Shown: in pieces, positions 1 to 6,867 of the stretch
Numbering within the stretch: position 1 is the first letter of the stretch
Layout: every line of letters starts with the position of its first letter
DNA from: Fibrobacter sp.
GTDB taxonomy: Bacteria > Fibrobacterota > Fibrobacteria > Fibrobacterales > Fibrobacteraceae
DNA length: 64,000 nt
Direction of reading: 5' to 3'
NCBI GenBank assembly: GCA_024399065.1
Contig: JAKSIB010000004.1
Location: 62,001 to 126,000, forward strand
Notes under the pieces: generated by a model
Databases searched by the model: none
Told to the model about the DNA's origin: nothing
Seen by the model: the letters and a program-made list of their open reading frames with translations, nothing else
Translations under genes and position numbers: made by a program

Positions 1-222
1 AGAAATTAGGCTTGTCCAATCTATGCTCATTGAAACCTTGGGAACTTGCAAGAGCAAATGTTCCAGTTCTGTCTCTTTTCTATGACGAATGGATGGGACT
101 AGTTCCGTGAGAATCAAATCATTTACACAGACTTTTCCTGAATCAATTAGTGAGTCTAAATGCGTGGAATTGATTCCGTTGTGAAAATAATCTATCCATA
201 CAGAAGTATCGACAAGAACCAT
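1..222 (-). CDS. vapC: VapC-like PIN-domain toxin, 3' end cut by window edge
   Basis: This is the first 74 codons of a PIN-domain ribonuclease, the toxin half of a VapBC type II toxin-antitoxin pair; such enzymes cleave tRNA or rRNA when released from their antitoxin. I translated the minus strand by hand. The protein opens MVLVDTSVWIDYF, which carries the first catalytic aspartate (D5), and the second acidic residue is seen in NDLILTELVPS (E40). The distal acidic residues lie outside the window. Its ATG shares one base with the stop of the upstream antitoxin gene (TAATG), so translation is probably coupled. The family assignment is solid from motif and context; the RNA target cannot be read from the sequence. 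Confidence 0.85.
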   Translation of the reverse strand, partial: MVLVDTSVWIDYFHNGINSTHLDSLIDSGKVCVNDLILTELVPSIRHRKETELEHLLLQVPKVSMSIDWTSLIS

Positions 223-416
223 TAAATTCGTCCTCGCATAGAATCCATATCAATGTCGAGGTCGACTTTCCCTTTAAACTTTTTTAATCCTGCGATGGAT
301 TTTGTTTTCAGCAGATTTTCCAAAGCGAAAACAACCACATCATCTTTTGATGTGATTTTGGTAACGACCATAGCTTCTTCAAGAAGTCTCTCGGGAATTT
401 CTAGAGTGGCAACCAT
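222..416 (-). CDS. vapB: VapB-like antitoxin
   Basis: A 64-residue protein starting MVATLEIPERLLEEAM, with the short beta strand plus two helices of a ribbon-helix-helix DNA-binding N-terminus typical of antitoxins paired with PIN toxins. Its C-terminal half (GKVDLDIDMDSMRGR) is the part expected to block the toxin active site. The longer upstream reading frame to 533 runs into a terminator hairpin and has no ribosome binding site, so I start at the ATG at 416. The gene directly precedes and overlaps the toxin gene by one base, and the pair probably represses its own promoter through this protein. Confidence 0.8.
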   Translation of the reverse strand: MVATLEIPERLLEEAMVVTKITSKDDVVVFALENLLKTKSIAGLKKFKGKVDLDIDMDSMRGRI

Positions 417-500
417 AAGTACCTCGCTTTCTTTCGCTTTAATATACATATATAGAACACAAAAGTCAAATGATGAAGGTTTGGCTTTCACGAACAAATA

Positions 501-531
501 AAAAAGGCAGGCTCTTTCGAGTCTGCCTTTC
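501..531. terminator. Bidirectional terminator of thrS tail copy 1
   Basis: A GC hairpin (arms GGCAGGCTC and GAGTCTGCC, loop TTTC) with A-run on the left and T-run on the right. The same hairpin follows the intact thrS at 4742-4778, which supports 501-580 being a displaced thrS 3' end with its own terminator. Confidence 0.8.
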
Positions 532-577
532 AAGCTGTCATTGCGAGGGGCGAATGCCCCGCGGCAATCAAAGCGTT

Positions 578-785
578 TTAACGAACAACCTTGCGGTCTT
601 CTGCAGTCATTTCCAGGAACTGAGCGACGGTCATAGAACCCTTGTCACCTTCCTTACGCTTGTTCACAGAGACGACGCCTTCGTTCATTTCCTTTTGGAG
701 TGCTACGCACTCCCAACCGTGGCGGCTCGGCAATGCCCACGCAAGCGTGGTCGCTGCTCTCGCCTTGGACGGTTGTCACCAACGA
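578..785 (-). pseudogene. Displaced thrS 3' end, copy 1
   Basis: The minus strand from about 696 to the stop at 578 encodes a threonyl-tRNA synthetase C-terminus (KEMNEGVVSVNKRKEGD and later MTAEDRKVVR) matching the end of intact ThrRS at 4834, but with its own amino-acid changes: GSMTVAQFLEM where intact ThrRS has GQMTVAEFLAM. Homology is interrupted at 697 by an 80-bp palindromic insertion, resumes only for about 9 bases (777-785), and is then cut off by the terminator of the next copy. It has no start or catalytic core and cannot function. It is best read as an old thrS tail displaced by later insertions downstream of the active gene. Confidence 0.8.
697..776. repeat. 80-bp palindromic element El1 inserted in thrS tail 1
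   Basis: A short hairpin (GGAGTGC, loop TAC, GCACTCC) followed by an outer stem CAACCGT/ACGGTTG enclosing an inner hairpin CCACG-CAAG-CGTGG. The conserved core reads GCTCGG, ATGCC, CAAG loop, CTCGCC. The insertion splits thrS homology between CCTTTT and CACCAACG. It has the same size and layout as elements at 1530-1608 and 49215-49299, with different but still complementary stems. Confidence 0.75.
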
Positions 786-815
786 AAAACGCAGGCTTTT
801 CCAGCCTGCGTTTTG
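785..815. terminator. Terminator of thrS tail copy 2
   Basis: Hairpin with arms AACGCAGGC and GCCTGCGTT around TTTTCCA, flanked by A and T runs, located just after the stop of thrS tail copy 2 on the minus strand. Its sequence differs from the terminator of the intact gene. Confidence 0.8.
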
Positions 816-834
816 TAATTGGGTCACGTCATGA

Positions 835-1648
835 TTAACGAACGACTTGTCTGTCTGCTTCTGTCATCTTGAGGAAGTCGGCGACAGACATTTGTCCCTT
901 GTCACCTTCTTTTCTCTTGTTCACAGAGACAAGTCCTTCGTTCATTTCCTTTTCACCTACAATAATCTTATAGGGGATTTTCTGGAGTTCGCACTGACGG
1001 AACTTGTAGCCCAGCTTTTCGTTGGATTCGTCGATGTCGCAGCGGACGCCGGCGTTCACCAGTTCGCGTTCCACCTTGTGGGCGTATTCAGCGAACTTTT
1101 CGGAGATGGGGAGGACGCGTGCCTGGACCGGAGCCAACCACAGCGGGAAATCGCCCATGAATTCTTCAATAAGAATACCGAGGAAGCGTTCGATGGAACC
1201 CACGGCTGCGCGGTGCAGCATAACGGGGATGTGCTTCTGGTTGTCCTTACCCACATATTCAGCACCAAGGCGCTGGGGCAGGTTGAAGTCCACCTGGATG
1301 GTACCGCACTGCCAATCACGGCCGAGGGAATCCTTCAGGGTGAATTCAAGCTTCGGGCCGTAGAAGGCGCCTTCGCCCGGGTTCAAGATGTAGTCGAGGC
1401 CTGCAAGCTTGGTGGCTTCTTCGAGAGCTGCTTCAGCCTTGTCCCAAAGTTCGTCGGAGCCTACGCGGCGTTCCGGACGGGTAGAGAACTTCACCACGAT
1501 GGAATCGAAACCGAAGTCGTGGTAGATTTGACGCCTTCGGCGTCCGTGGCTGCGCTCGGTCATGCCAGTCTGCAAGCAGCCTGTCGCGACACTCGCTTGC
1601 ACACTTTTCCTTCACGAGAGCGCAGAAGTCTGCCACTTCGCTGGCGAT
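835..1648 (-). pseudogene. Displaced thrS 3' half, copy 2, interrupted by element El2
   Basis: The minus strand encodes the C-terminal half of ThrRS, from IASEVADFCALVKE at the 5' end through the last part of the catalytic core and the anticodon-binding domain, ending MTEADRQVVR. About 550 bases (979-1529) are almost identical to the intact gene, while the final 145 bases differ at many positions, giving KIPYKIIVGEKEMNEGLVS against KVPYKIIVGEKEMAEGKVS. A 79-bp palindromic insertion at 1530-1608 breaks the frame, and homology ends at 1648 next to another repeat. An open frame runs 835-1602, but its first ~27 residues come from the insertion. The mosaic identity suggests recombination or gene conversion with the intact copy. 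Confidence 0.85.
1530..1608. repeat. 79-bp palindromic element El2 inserted in thrS tail 2
   Basis: Begins with hairpin GACGCC-TTC-GGCGTC, then the core GCTCGG, ATGCC, inner hairpin CTG-CAAG-CAG and CTCGC. The intact thrS reads straight across the site (GTAGATTTCCTTCACG at about 5521-5536), so the length of the insertion is fixed at 79 bp. Confidence 0.8.
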
Positions 1649-1656
1649 TATTTTGA

Positions 1657-1784
1657 GCGTTCCCCACTTCGTGGGTCGGGCTATATTCTGGGGGTGATCG
1701 GCTGCGCTTACGCTTGCCACTCACCTCCCAGAACCAAGCCTCGCTCCGCGAGTCTTGTCCCCAAGGGGTCACTATCCCTAACGC
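1657..1784. repeat. Roughly 128-bp hairpin-rich repeat El3 with GCGTT/AACGC ends
   Basis: The segment starts GCGTTCCCC and ends CCCTAACGC, which are inverted ends. Inside are several short hairpins with 2-4 base loops: CCCAC-TTC-GTGGG, CTCGC-TCC-GCGAG and CCCCAAGGGG. It abuts the truncated 5' edge of thrS tail 2. No coding frame with family resemblance is present. It shares the style but not the core sequence of El1 and El2. Confidence 0.6.
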
Positions 1785-1808
1785 AGATGCCGAAATATTT
1801 TTCTGAAT

Positions 1809-2372
1809 TTACAATTCTTCAACATAACAGAGAATATAGTATCGCTCTTTTTCTGTAAGCGGACCGTTTTTCTTCTTTACTTCTTTTATTATTGCGTTTT
1901 TGAATTTGTTGTTGAATTGTTTTAATAAGTATTCTTTGGCCTTTTTTGCCTTTTCATTACTATGAGGAATCCATATGTCTGCAATAATGACTGCATGTTT
2001 GGAATATCCTTTGGTTTCCTCATCAATATTAATATTCTTCCAGTTGTTTCTTATTCTTTTCAAATCAGATTCAACGGAATCAATTTTGTTTTTGCTGTTT
2101 ATTCTTTTCGCTTCAACTAGATAAAGTTTTTTCGCTTTTCTACTTATAATTAGAGAATCAAAGTGTTCTTTCTTATTGGACTTACTATTTTCTATCGGAA
2201 CTTCTTGCCATATAACTAAATCTTTTTCAGCGGCTATATTGTAGAAACAGCTGCAAAAATTAAAAGTTAGATTTCGTTCTGTAAACCCGGTAGAACCAAA
2301 CGATGGATAGTAGTTATCCAATATTTTTTCATATCGTTCTACAGTCTTGTTTATTACTTTGTCTAAATTCAT
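1809..2372 (-). CDS. PD-(D/E)XK nuclease-like protein of unknown role
   Basis: A 187-residue soluble protein with Lys/Asn-rich, AT-rich coding unlike the housekeeping genes around it. Residues 72-95 contain FDSLIISRK followed by LYLVEAKR, the spacing and chemistry of a PD-(D/E)XK nuclease core (D, then E-x-K with the preceding hydrophobic strand). The N-terminal half is helical. Such folds occur in restriction enzymes, DNA repair nucleases and many defence proteins, but I recognise no specific family. No methyltransferase or other defence partner is adjacent. It sits in the island between displaced and intact thrS ends, which fits horizontally acquired cargo. The start follows TAAGGAGTAAATA, a good ribosome binding site. 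Confidence 0.55.
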   Translation of the reverse strand: MNLDKVINKTVERYEKILDNYYPSFGSTGFTERNLTFNFCSCFYNIAAEKDLVIWQEVPIENSKSNKKEHFDSLIISRKAKKLYLVEAKRINSKNKIDSVESDLKRIRNNWKNINIDEETKGYSKHAVIIADIWIPHSNEKAKKAKEYLLKQFNNKFKNAIIKEVKKKNGPLTEKERYYILCYVEEL

Positions 2373-2395
2373 TATTTACTCCTTGATAATTACCA

Positions 2396-3703
2396 TTAAT
2401 AGCCTTCTGTGCAGTCAATTTTTTCTGTTCCGACCCGACCATCAGTACACTTGAAATATCCGACAAGCTCTCCCTTGCGGAATTTTCCTGATCCGGCTAA
2501 CTTTCCATTCTCGAAATAGACCTTGGAAACTCCGTCCATTACGCCATCTTTGTAAGTGTTTGTTCTATACAGTTTTCCTGATGAGTAATAACCTTTTTGT
2601 ATTCCGCTAACCTTACCGTACTTAAAAGGCGTTTCCCAATTAAGGACTCCGTTTTCATAGTATTGCTTTTTAATGCCCTCCTGCATATCATTTTTATAAG
2701 GCGTTTCAAAAAGCAATGAGCCACGTTGATAGAACTGTTTACCAAGACCGTCCCTTTTCCCTTTTATGAGCGGTAATGTATATTTAAGTTCCCCGGAGTC
2801 GTAAAATCCCTTTTCCACGCCAACTTCCACAGCATTCGTTCCATATTTATGTGTATATGGCGTAATTGCTTTTAGGTTTCCAGATTCATAGAACCAATTT
2901 TCTTGTAAGGAACTGTCACTTGTAGGCGATGGATAAATCATCCGAGAACGAACTGATCCGTCGTCGTAAAATCTCTTGAGGGAATCCAATTCCCATGCAA
3001 TCCTTCTCTGTACATTTATTTCACGGGTCTCGGTTTTTCCGCCTACTTGTCTGCGAACCTGCACGGTGGCGACAGAACCGATTTCGCCCATCAGCAACCT
3101 ATAAACCTCACTAAAGGTCCCCTGCGCCTTCTTTCCGTCTATGGACAGAAGTATGTCGTCATAACATAGTTTGTCTGCTTCATGTTTACATTCTTCTGGA
3201 TGTATAAACCACTTGTCGTTCCATCCGCTTAACGCTCCGTCTGCATTCTCTAAAGATTTTACTTTCCAAAAGTTTCCGTCTTTTTCGATATCGCTGGCCA
3301 AAAGGCCGTAGTTACGCGCAGAACGGTACTCATAGCGGGGAATCACGTAATTACAATTTTTAAAGACCCGTGAATACTCTACGTCGGCTCGATAATAAGA
3401 AACTCGCTGATAAGTGCATTTGTCAGAACTGGGGGGATTTTCTTGTCTTACAATTCCGTTTAGTTCCTCGTTGGAGCATTCTGCCACGATGGCAAGATGT
3501 TCTCCCCAATAAACTTTCAAATATTTAGCATCTTCGGGAATATTCGTTTCCTCGTCAGAAACTGTGATTTTATCGCAAACATAGACTCCATCGGTTTCTT
3601 TTTGAACATTTTGGCATATCGTGCCAAATACAGCTCCAGACATTCCAAAAATCAACAAAGTAATTTTCGAAATGGATTTATTTAGAAAGCAACTCACAAT
3701 CAT
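2396..3703 (-). CDS. Exported PDZ plus MORN-repeat protein
   Basis: A 435-residue protein with an N-terminal membrane/signal segment (KITLLIFGMSGAVFG) and four parts. Residues 30-140 are a Cys-containing domain of unknown type. About 165-235 looks like a PDZ domain (YDDILLSIDGKKAQGTFSEV). From about 250 to 425 there are repeated MORN_2/YwqK-type units such as GSLLFETPYKNDMQEGIKK, GVLNWETPFKYGK and GKLYRTNTYKDGVMDG. MORN_2 repeats often occur in secreted or surface proteins of this phylum with no proven function. It overlaps the upstream gene (3678-4139) by 26 bases and the two are probably one operon. The short start at 3703 lies inside that overlap; the exact start is uncertain. Confidence 0.6.
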   Translation of the reverse strand: MIVSCFLNKSISKITLLIFGMSGAVFGTICQNVQKETDGVYVCDKITVSDEETNIPEDAKYLKVYWGEHLAIVAECSNEELNGIVRQENPPSSDKCTYQRVSYYRADVEYSRVFKNCNYVIPRYEYRSARNYGLLASDIEKDGNFWKVKSLENADGALSGWNDKWFIHPEECKHEADKLCYDDILLSIDGKKAQGTFSEVYRLLMGEIGSVATVQVRRQVGGKTETREINVQRRIAWELDSLKRFYDDGSVRSRMIYPSPTSDSSLQENWFYESGNLKAITPYTHKYGTNAVEVGVEKGFYDSGELKYTLPLIKGKRDGLGKQFYQRGSLLFETPYKNDMQEGIKKQYYENGVLNWETPFKYGKVSGIQKGYYSSGKLYRTNTYKDGVMDGVSKVYFENGKLAGSGKFRKGELVGYFKCTDGRVGTEKIDCTEGY

Positions 3704-4139
3704 CTCCTTTTATGGTTGAAAAACTTCCGATATTGAACGTGTTGCATTTTATTTTAACCTTTTCACTCTTTTGTAAAGAACGTAATTTGTCTGTATTATC
3801 AAGAGAAAATGCCCCCTCGACATAACAGCTAAACGGTTTTGAATCAGAGCTACGAAGAGTCACCAATAAATGATGACTTTGACTAGTCCAAAAATTAGAT
3901 TCAACTTCTTCGACAGATTTTAGTTCTCCAAGTACAATCATTTTCTGACCTGATATTTTTTCTTTTAAGGCTAATTCATTGTTGTCAAGTTCATCGCATA
4001 AGGTCTCTACCGAATATTTTAAAATTTGTTCAGGTTCTATACTTTGATGAACCCACTGATATAGTTCATCTTGAATGGAATCCGCAGAGGATATTCCAAA
4101 CAGAAGAAAAAGCGTCATTTTTAATGCTCTAAAGCCCAT
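3678..4139 (-). CDS. Exported OB-fold-like protein (tRNA_anti-like)
   Basis: A 153-residue protein with signal peptide MTLFLLFGISSADS (preferred start M8, near 4118; the first ATG at 4139 is also possible). The mature part, about residues 45-150, has the pattern of the tRNA_anti-like OB fold found in small secreted proteins: KISGQKMIVLGELKSV, a long polar loop, FSCYVEGAF, SEKVKIKCNTF and a final cysteine strand (GDDCELLSK). These domains are thought to bind ligands or nucleic acid, but no function is known for this type. It precedes the PDZ/MORN gene. The structured RNA at 4218-4362 lies about 80 bases upstream on the same strand and may control it. Confidence 0.55.
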   Translation of the reverse strand: MGFRALKMTLFLLFGISSADSIQDELYQWVHQSIEPEQILKYSVETLCDELDNNELALKEKISGQKMIVLGELKSVEEVESNFWTSQSHHLLVTLRSSDSKPFSCYVEGAFSLDNTDKLRSLQKSEKVKIKCNTFNIGSFSTIKGDDCELLSK

Positions 4140-4217
4140 TTGCGTGTTAGCCTTTTTTTGAAAATTTTTAGTCCTTTAGGGCAACCTCAAGCGGACTTGC
4201 GGCGACAATCAGCGCAT

Positions 4218-4362
4218 AAAAAAAGGCGTGGTGTCGTTGGATCCGAAGCAGAGGCCCTAGACAAAGCCTGTTCATGAATCTACAAACGACCCACGCCCCA
4301 GTGGGGGCGTGAGCATCTGCATCTTATTCTCATGAACTAAAAGAAATTGTCTAGGTTTCTGC
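4218..4362 (-). ncRNA. Structured RNA or leader ending in an intrinsic terminator
   Basis: Read on the minus strand, GGCGTGGGTCGTT (4297-4285) pairs with AACGACACCACGCC (4238-4225) and is followed by seven T (4224-4218), a classical intrinsic terminator. Nested stems also pair: GCAGA/TCTGC (4362/4248), CCTAGACAA/TTGTCTAGG (4256-4264 with 4347-4355) and TCATGAAC/GTTCATGA (4270-4277 with 4330-4337). A hairpin CACGCCCC/GGGGCGTG (4292-4311) shares bases with the terminator arm, so the two cannot form together. That is the layout of an attenuator or riboswitch, or of a stable small RNA. No ligand class is recognisable. Confidence 0.5.
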
Positions 4363-4560
4363 GTCAAGAACAAGAGCGTTGCTCTACTAAAATGTTATTT
4401 CGTTTTCTATGTGCTTATAAAAACTCCATTTATTATGTTTTCAAATATATATAAAATCGTAATGATAACGTTCTTTCGTTGGGAGCGAACCATTCTTATC
4501 TTGCCTGTTCTGTTGAAAATGGCCGAAATTGTATAACTAGAAGGTGCTTTTTTATTGAAA

Positions 4561-4740
4561 AAGCTCTGCTAGGCGTAAACGTGCGCTTAGCAAATAAGTT
4601 GTAATTTGTAAGCCCGTTGGCCTACTGTATTATTACTGCACAAATGTAACTTATAACCTGCCCTGTCGGTTCGTTTCACAAGCATTTTTACAGTAATTTC
4701 GCAGCTTAGGCGCCACGCAAACACTTATCCAGCAGAGCTT
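4561..4740 (+). ncRNA. 6S-RNA-like structured RNA candidate
   Basis: A 180-base segment closed by a perfect 10-bp stem, AAGCTCTGCT (4561-4570) with AGCAGAGCTT (4731-4740). Further complementary tracts lie inside: ACAAATGTAACTTAT with ATAAGTTGTAATTTGT, and CAGTAAT with ATTACTG. Length and rod-like closure fit 6S RNA. There is no tRNA-like end, so tmRNA is excluded, and no RNase P or SRP motif is seen. On the plus strand it would end at the bidirectional hairpin at 4750-4778 and has a TATAAC box at 4532; the minus strand is also possible, where it would end in TTTTT. Strand and identity are uncertain. Confidence 0.4.
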
Positions 4741-4741
4741 C

Positions 4742-4780
4742 AAAAAAAAGCAGGCTCTTTCGAGTCTGCCTTTTTTAGCT
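4742..4780. terminator. thrS terminator, probably bidirectional
   Basis: Hairpin GCAGGCTC-TTTC-GAGTCTGC with eight A on the left and six T on the right. It lies 54 bases after the thrS stop on the minus strand and also directly after the 6S-like RNA on the plus strand. Confidence 0.85.
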
Positions 4781-4785
4781 GTCAT

Positions 4786-4822
4786 TGGATCCTATCGGAC
4801 GCGAAGCGTCCTCCAGGATGAC
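4786..4822. repeat. REP-like palindrome downstream of thrS
   Basis: GGATCCTATCG, then an inner hairpin GGACGC-GAA-GCGTCC, then CTCCAGGATGAC. This is the reverse complement of the GTCATCCTGGAG...CGATAGGATCC repeat found at 55561, 56272 and 58155, with a different inner arm. Confidence 0.7.
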
Positions 4823-4833
4823 GTGCGGTTCTA

Positions 4834-6771
4834 TTAGCGAACAACCTTGCGGTCGTCTTCGGTCATAGCGAGGAATTCTGCGACGGTCATCTGACCCTTG
4901 TCACCTTCCTTACGCTTGTTGACGGAAACCTTGCCTTCGGCCATTTCCTTCTCGCCAACGATGATCTTGTACGGAACCTTCTGGAGTTCGCACTGACGGA
5001 ACTTGTAGCCAAGCTTTTCGTTGGATTCGTCGATGTCGCAGCGGACGCCGGCGTTCACCAGTTCGCGTTCCACCTTGTGGGCGTATTCAGCGAACTTTTC
5101 GGAGATGGGGAGGACGCGTGCCTGGACCGGAGCCAACCACAGCGGGAAATCGCCCATGAATTCTTCAATAAGAATACCGAGGAAGCGTTCGATGGAACCC
5201 ACGGCTGCGCGGTGCAGCATAACGGGGATGTGCTTCTGGTTGTCCTTACCCACATATTCAGCACCAAGGCGCTGGGGCAGGTTGAAGTCCACCTGGATGG
5301 TACCGCACTGCCAATCACGGCCGAGGGAATCCTTCAGGGTGAATTCAAGCTTCGGGCCGTAGAAGGCGCCTTCGCCCGGGTTCAAGATGTAGTCGAGGCC
5401 TGCAAGCTTGGTGGCTTCTTCGAGAGCTGCTTCAGCCTTGTCCCAAAGTTCGTCGGAGCCTACGCGGCGTTCCGGACGGGTAGAGAACTTCACCACGATG
5501 GAATCGAAACCGAAGTCGTGGTAGATTTCCTTCACGAGGGCGCAGAAGTCAGCCACTTCGGAAGCGATCTGTTCTTCGGTACAGAAGATATGAGCGTCAT
5601 CCTGCACGAAGCCGCGGACACGCATCAAACCGTGCATGGTACCGGCAGGTTCGTAACGGTGGCACTTACCGAATTCAGCAAGACGCATCGGAAGATCACG
5701 CCAGCTACGGAGGCCGGTGTTGAAGATCTGAATGTGGCAGGGGCAGTTCATGGGCTTCACAGCCATTTCAACGTCGCCAGCCATGGTCTTGAACATGTTT
5801 TCGTTGTACTTGTCGGCGTGACCGGACTTGATCCACAAAGTCTTGTTCACGATTTCCGGAGTAATCACTTCCAGGTAGCCACGACGGTCGATCTTACCAC
5901 GGATGTAGTCCTTGAGGGCGTTCACCATCTTGGTGCCGTTGGGGTGCCAGAACACCATGCCAGGAGAATGGTCTTCGATGTGGTACAGATCCATTTCCTT
6001 ACCGATGCGGCGGTGGTCGCGCTTTTCAGCTTCTTCAAGGAACTTCAAATAGGTTTCCAGGCCTTCCTTGTCGGCAAAGCAGGTGCCGTACACGCGGGTC
6101 AGCTGGTCGCTGTTCTGGTCGCCGTGCCAGTATGCACCTGCGAGGGAGAGCAGCTTGAAGGACTTCAGCTTGCCAGTGCTGGGAACGTGGGGGCCTGCAC
6201 AGAGGTCTTCCCAGTTCTTGCCCGGTTCGCCGTTTGCATAGAAACTCAGGGTGCCGTCGGCGCCTTCGCGAGCCAGAGCGCGTTCAGCGTTGTCGGTCTT
6301 GTACTTGTCGCCAGCGGTGCGCTTCAGGCCTTCTTCACCGGAAACAACCACGCGAGTGAAGGGGCGGTCTTCCTTGATGATTTCCTTCATGCGCTTTTCG
6401 ATCTTTTCGAAATCGGACTGCTGAAGCGGGGTCGGTGTCATCAAATCGTAGTAGAAACCCTTTTCAACTGCGGGACCGTAAGCCAGCTTGGTGCCCGGGA
6501 AGAGGTCGCAGATAGCTTCTGCCATCACGTGGCTGCAGGAGTGGCGGAGCAGCATCAAGCAATCCGGATCGTCATTGTTCGGAGTGATGATCTTGAAAGC
6601 GCCATCTTCAGTAAGGGGGCGGGAGAGGTCCAGGACCTTGTCGCCCAGCTTCACGCCGAGAGCCTTGCGTGCGAGGCCTTCAGAAATGCTCTTTGCTACT
6701 TCGAGGCCGGTGGTGCCAGATTCAACGGTACGTACGCTGCCATCGGGCATGGTGAGGTTGATTTGAGACAT
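4834..6771 (-). CDS. thrS: Threonyl-tRNA synthetase
   Basis: ThrRS charges tRNA-Thr with threonine in the cytoplasm. The 645-residue protein has the full family layout: N-terminal TGS domain (INLTMPDGSVRTVESG), the editing (N2) domain with the HxxxH-type motif RHSCSHVMAEAIC and the later CAGPHVPSTG, the class II catalytic core (motif 2-type GMVFWHPNGTKM and RVRGFVQDDAHIFC, zinc ligand region MNCPCHIQIF), and the anticodon-binding domain ending DDRKVVR. I start at MSQINL, preceded by AAGGAAATTATT; a longer frame to 6954 would overlap the divergent promoter. The 3' end is duplicated twice downstream at 578-1648. Family identity is certain. Confidence 0.98.
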   Translation of the reverse strand: MSQINLTMPDGSVRTVESGTTGLEVAKSISEGLARKALGVKLGDKVLDLSRPLTEDGAFKIITPNNDDPDCLMLLRHSCSHVMAEAICDLFPGTKLAYGPAVEKGFYYDLMTPTPLQQSDFEKIEKRMKEIIKEDRPFTRVVVSGEEGLKRTAGDKYKTDNAERALAREGADGTLSFYANGEPGKNWEDLCAGPHVPSTGKLKSFKLLSLAGAYWHGDQNSDQLTRVYGTCFADKEGLETYLKFLEEAEKRDHRRIGKEMDLYHIEDHSPGMVFWHPNGTKMVNALKDYIRGKIDRRGYLEVITPEIVNKTLWIKSGHADKYNENMFKTMAGDVEMAVKPMNCPCHIQIFNTGLRSWRDLPMRLAEFGKCHRYEPAGTMHGLMRVRGFVQDDAHIFCTEEQIASEVADFCALVKEIYHDFGFDSIVVKFSTRPERRVGSDELWDKAEAALEEATKLAGLDYILNPGEGAFYGPKLEFTLKDSLGRDWQCGTIQVDFNLPQRLGAEYVGKDNQKHIPVMLHRAAVGSIERFLGILIEEFMGDFPLWLAPVQARVLPISEKFAEYAHKVERELVNAGVRCDIDESNEKLGYKFRQCELQKVPYKIIVGEKEMAEGKVSVNKRKEGDKGQMTVAEFLAMTEDDRKVVR

Positions 6772-6842
6772 AATAATTTCCTTTTTTGGGCAGTTCTTGC
6801 CCGAGTTCCTCTGGAAATACGACATCCAGCGGTGGCGCAAAT

Positions 6843-6867
6843 TTAACAAATAATGTATAATAAGGTT
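6843..6867 (+). promoter_or_regulatory. -10 box 6 nt before ATG of the 6868 gene
   Basis: TATAAT at 6856-6861 is followed by six bases (AAGGTT) and then ATG at 6868, so the predicted transcription start coincides with the start codon. AAGG within this gap could also act as a weak ribosome binding site for a slightly longer transcript. Confidence 0.5.

Noticed and set aside
1530-1608. In-frame protein extension created by El2, as in Rickettsia palindromic elements
   Set aside because: The open frame does enter the element, but 79 bp is not a multiple of three and the thrS frame is lost on the other side.
847-1656. 269-codon plus-strand frame over thrS tail 2
   Set aside because: It is antisense to clear thrS homology and repeats part of the antisense frame seen at the intact gene.
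4561-4740. tmRNA, suggested by a CTTAGCAAATAAG stretch and a TAACCTGC match
   Set aside because: No tRNA-like acceptor ends or T-loop sequence flank it, and the length is far too short for tmRNA.
5077-6846. 589-codon open frame antisense to thrS
   Set aside because: Shadow of thrS; no motif, and it overlaps the whole synthetase gene.
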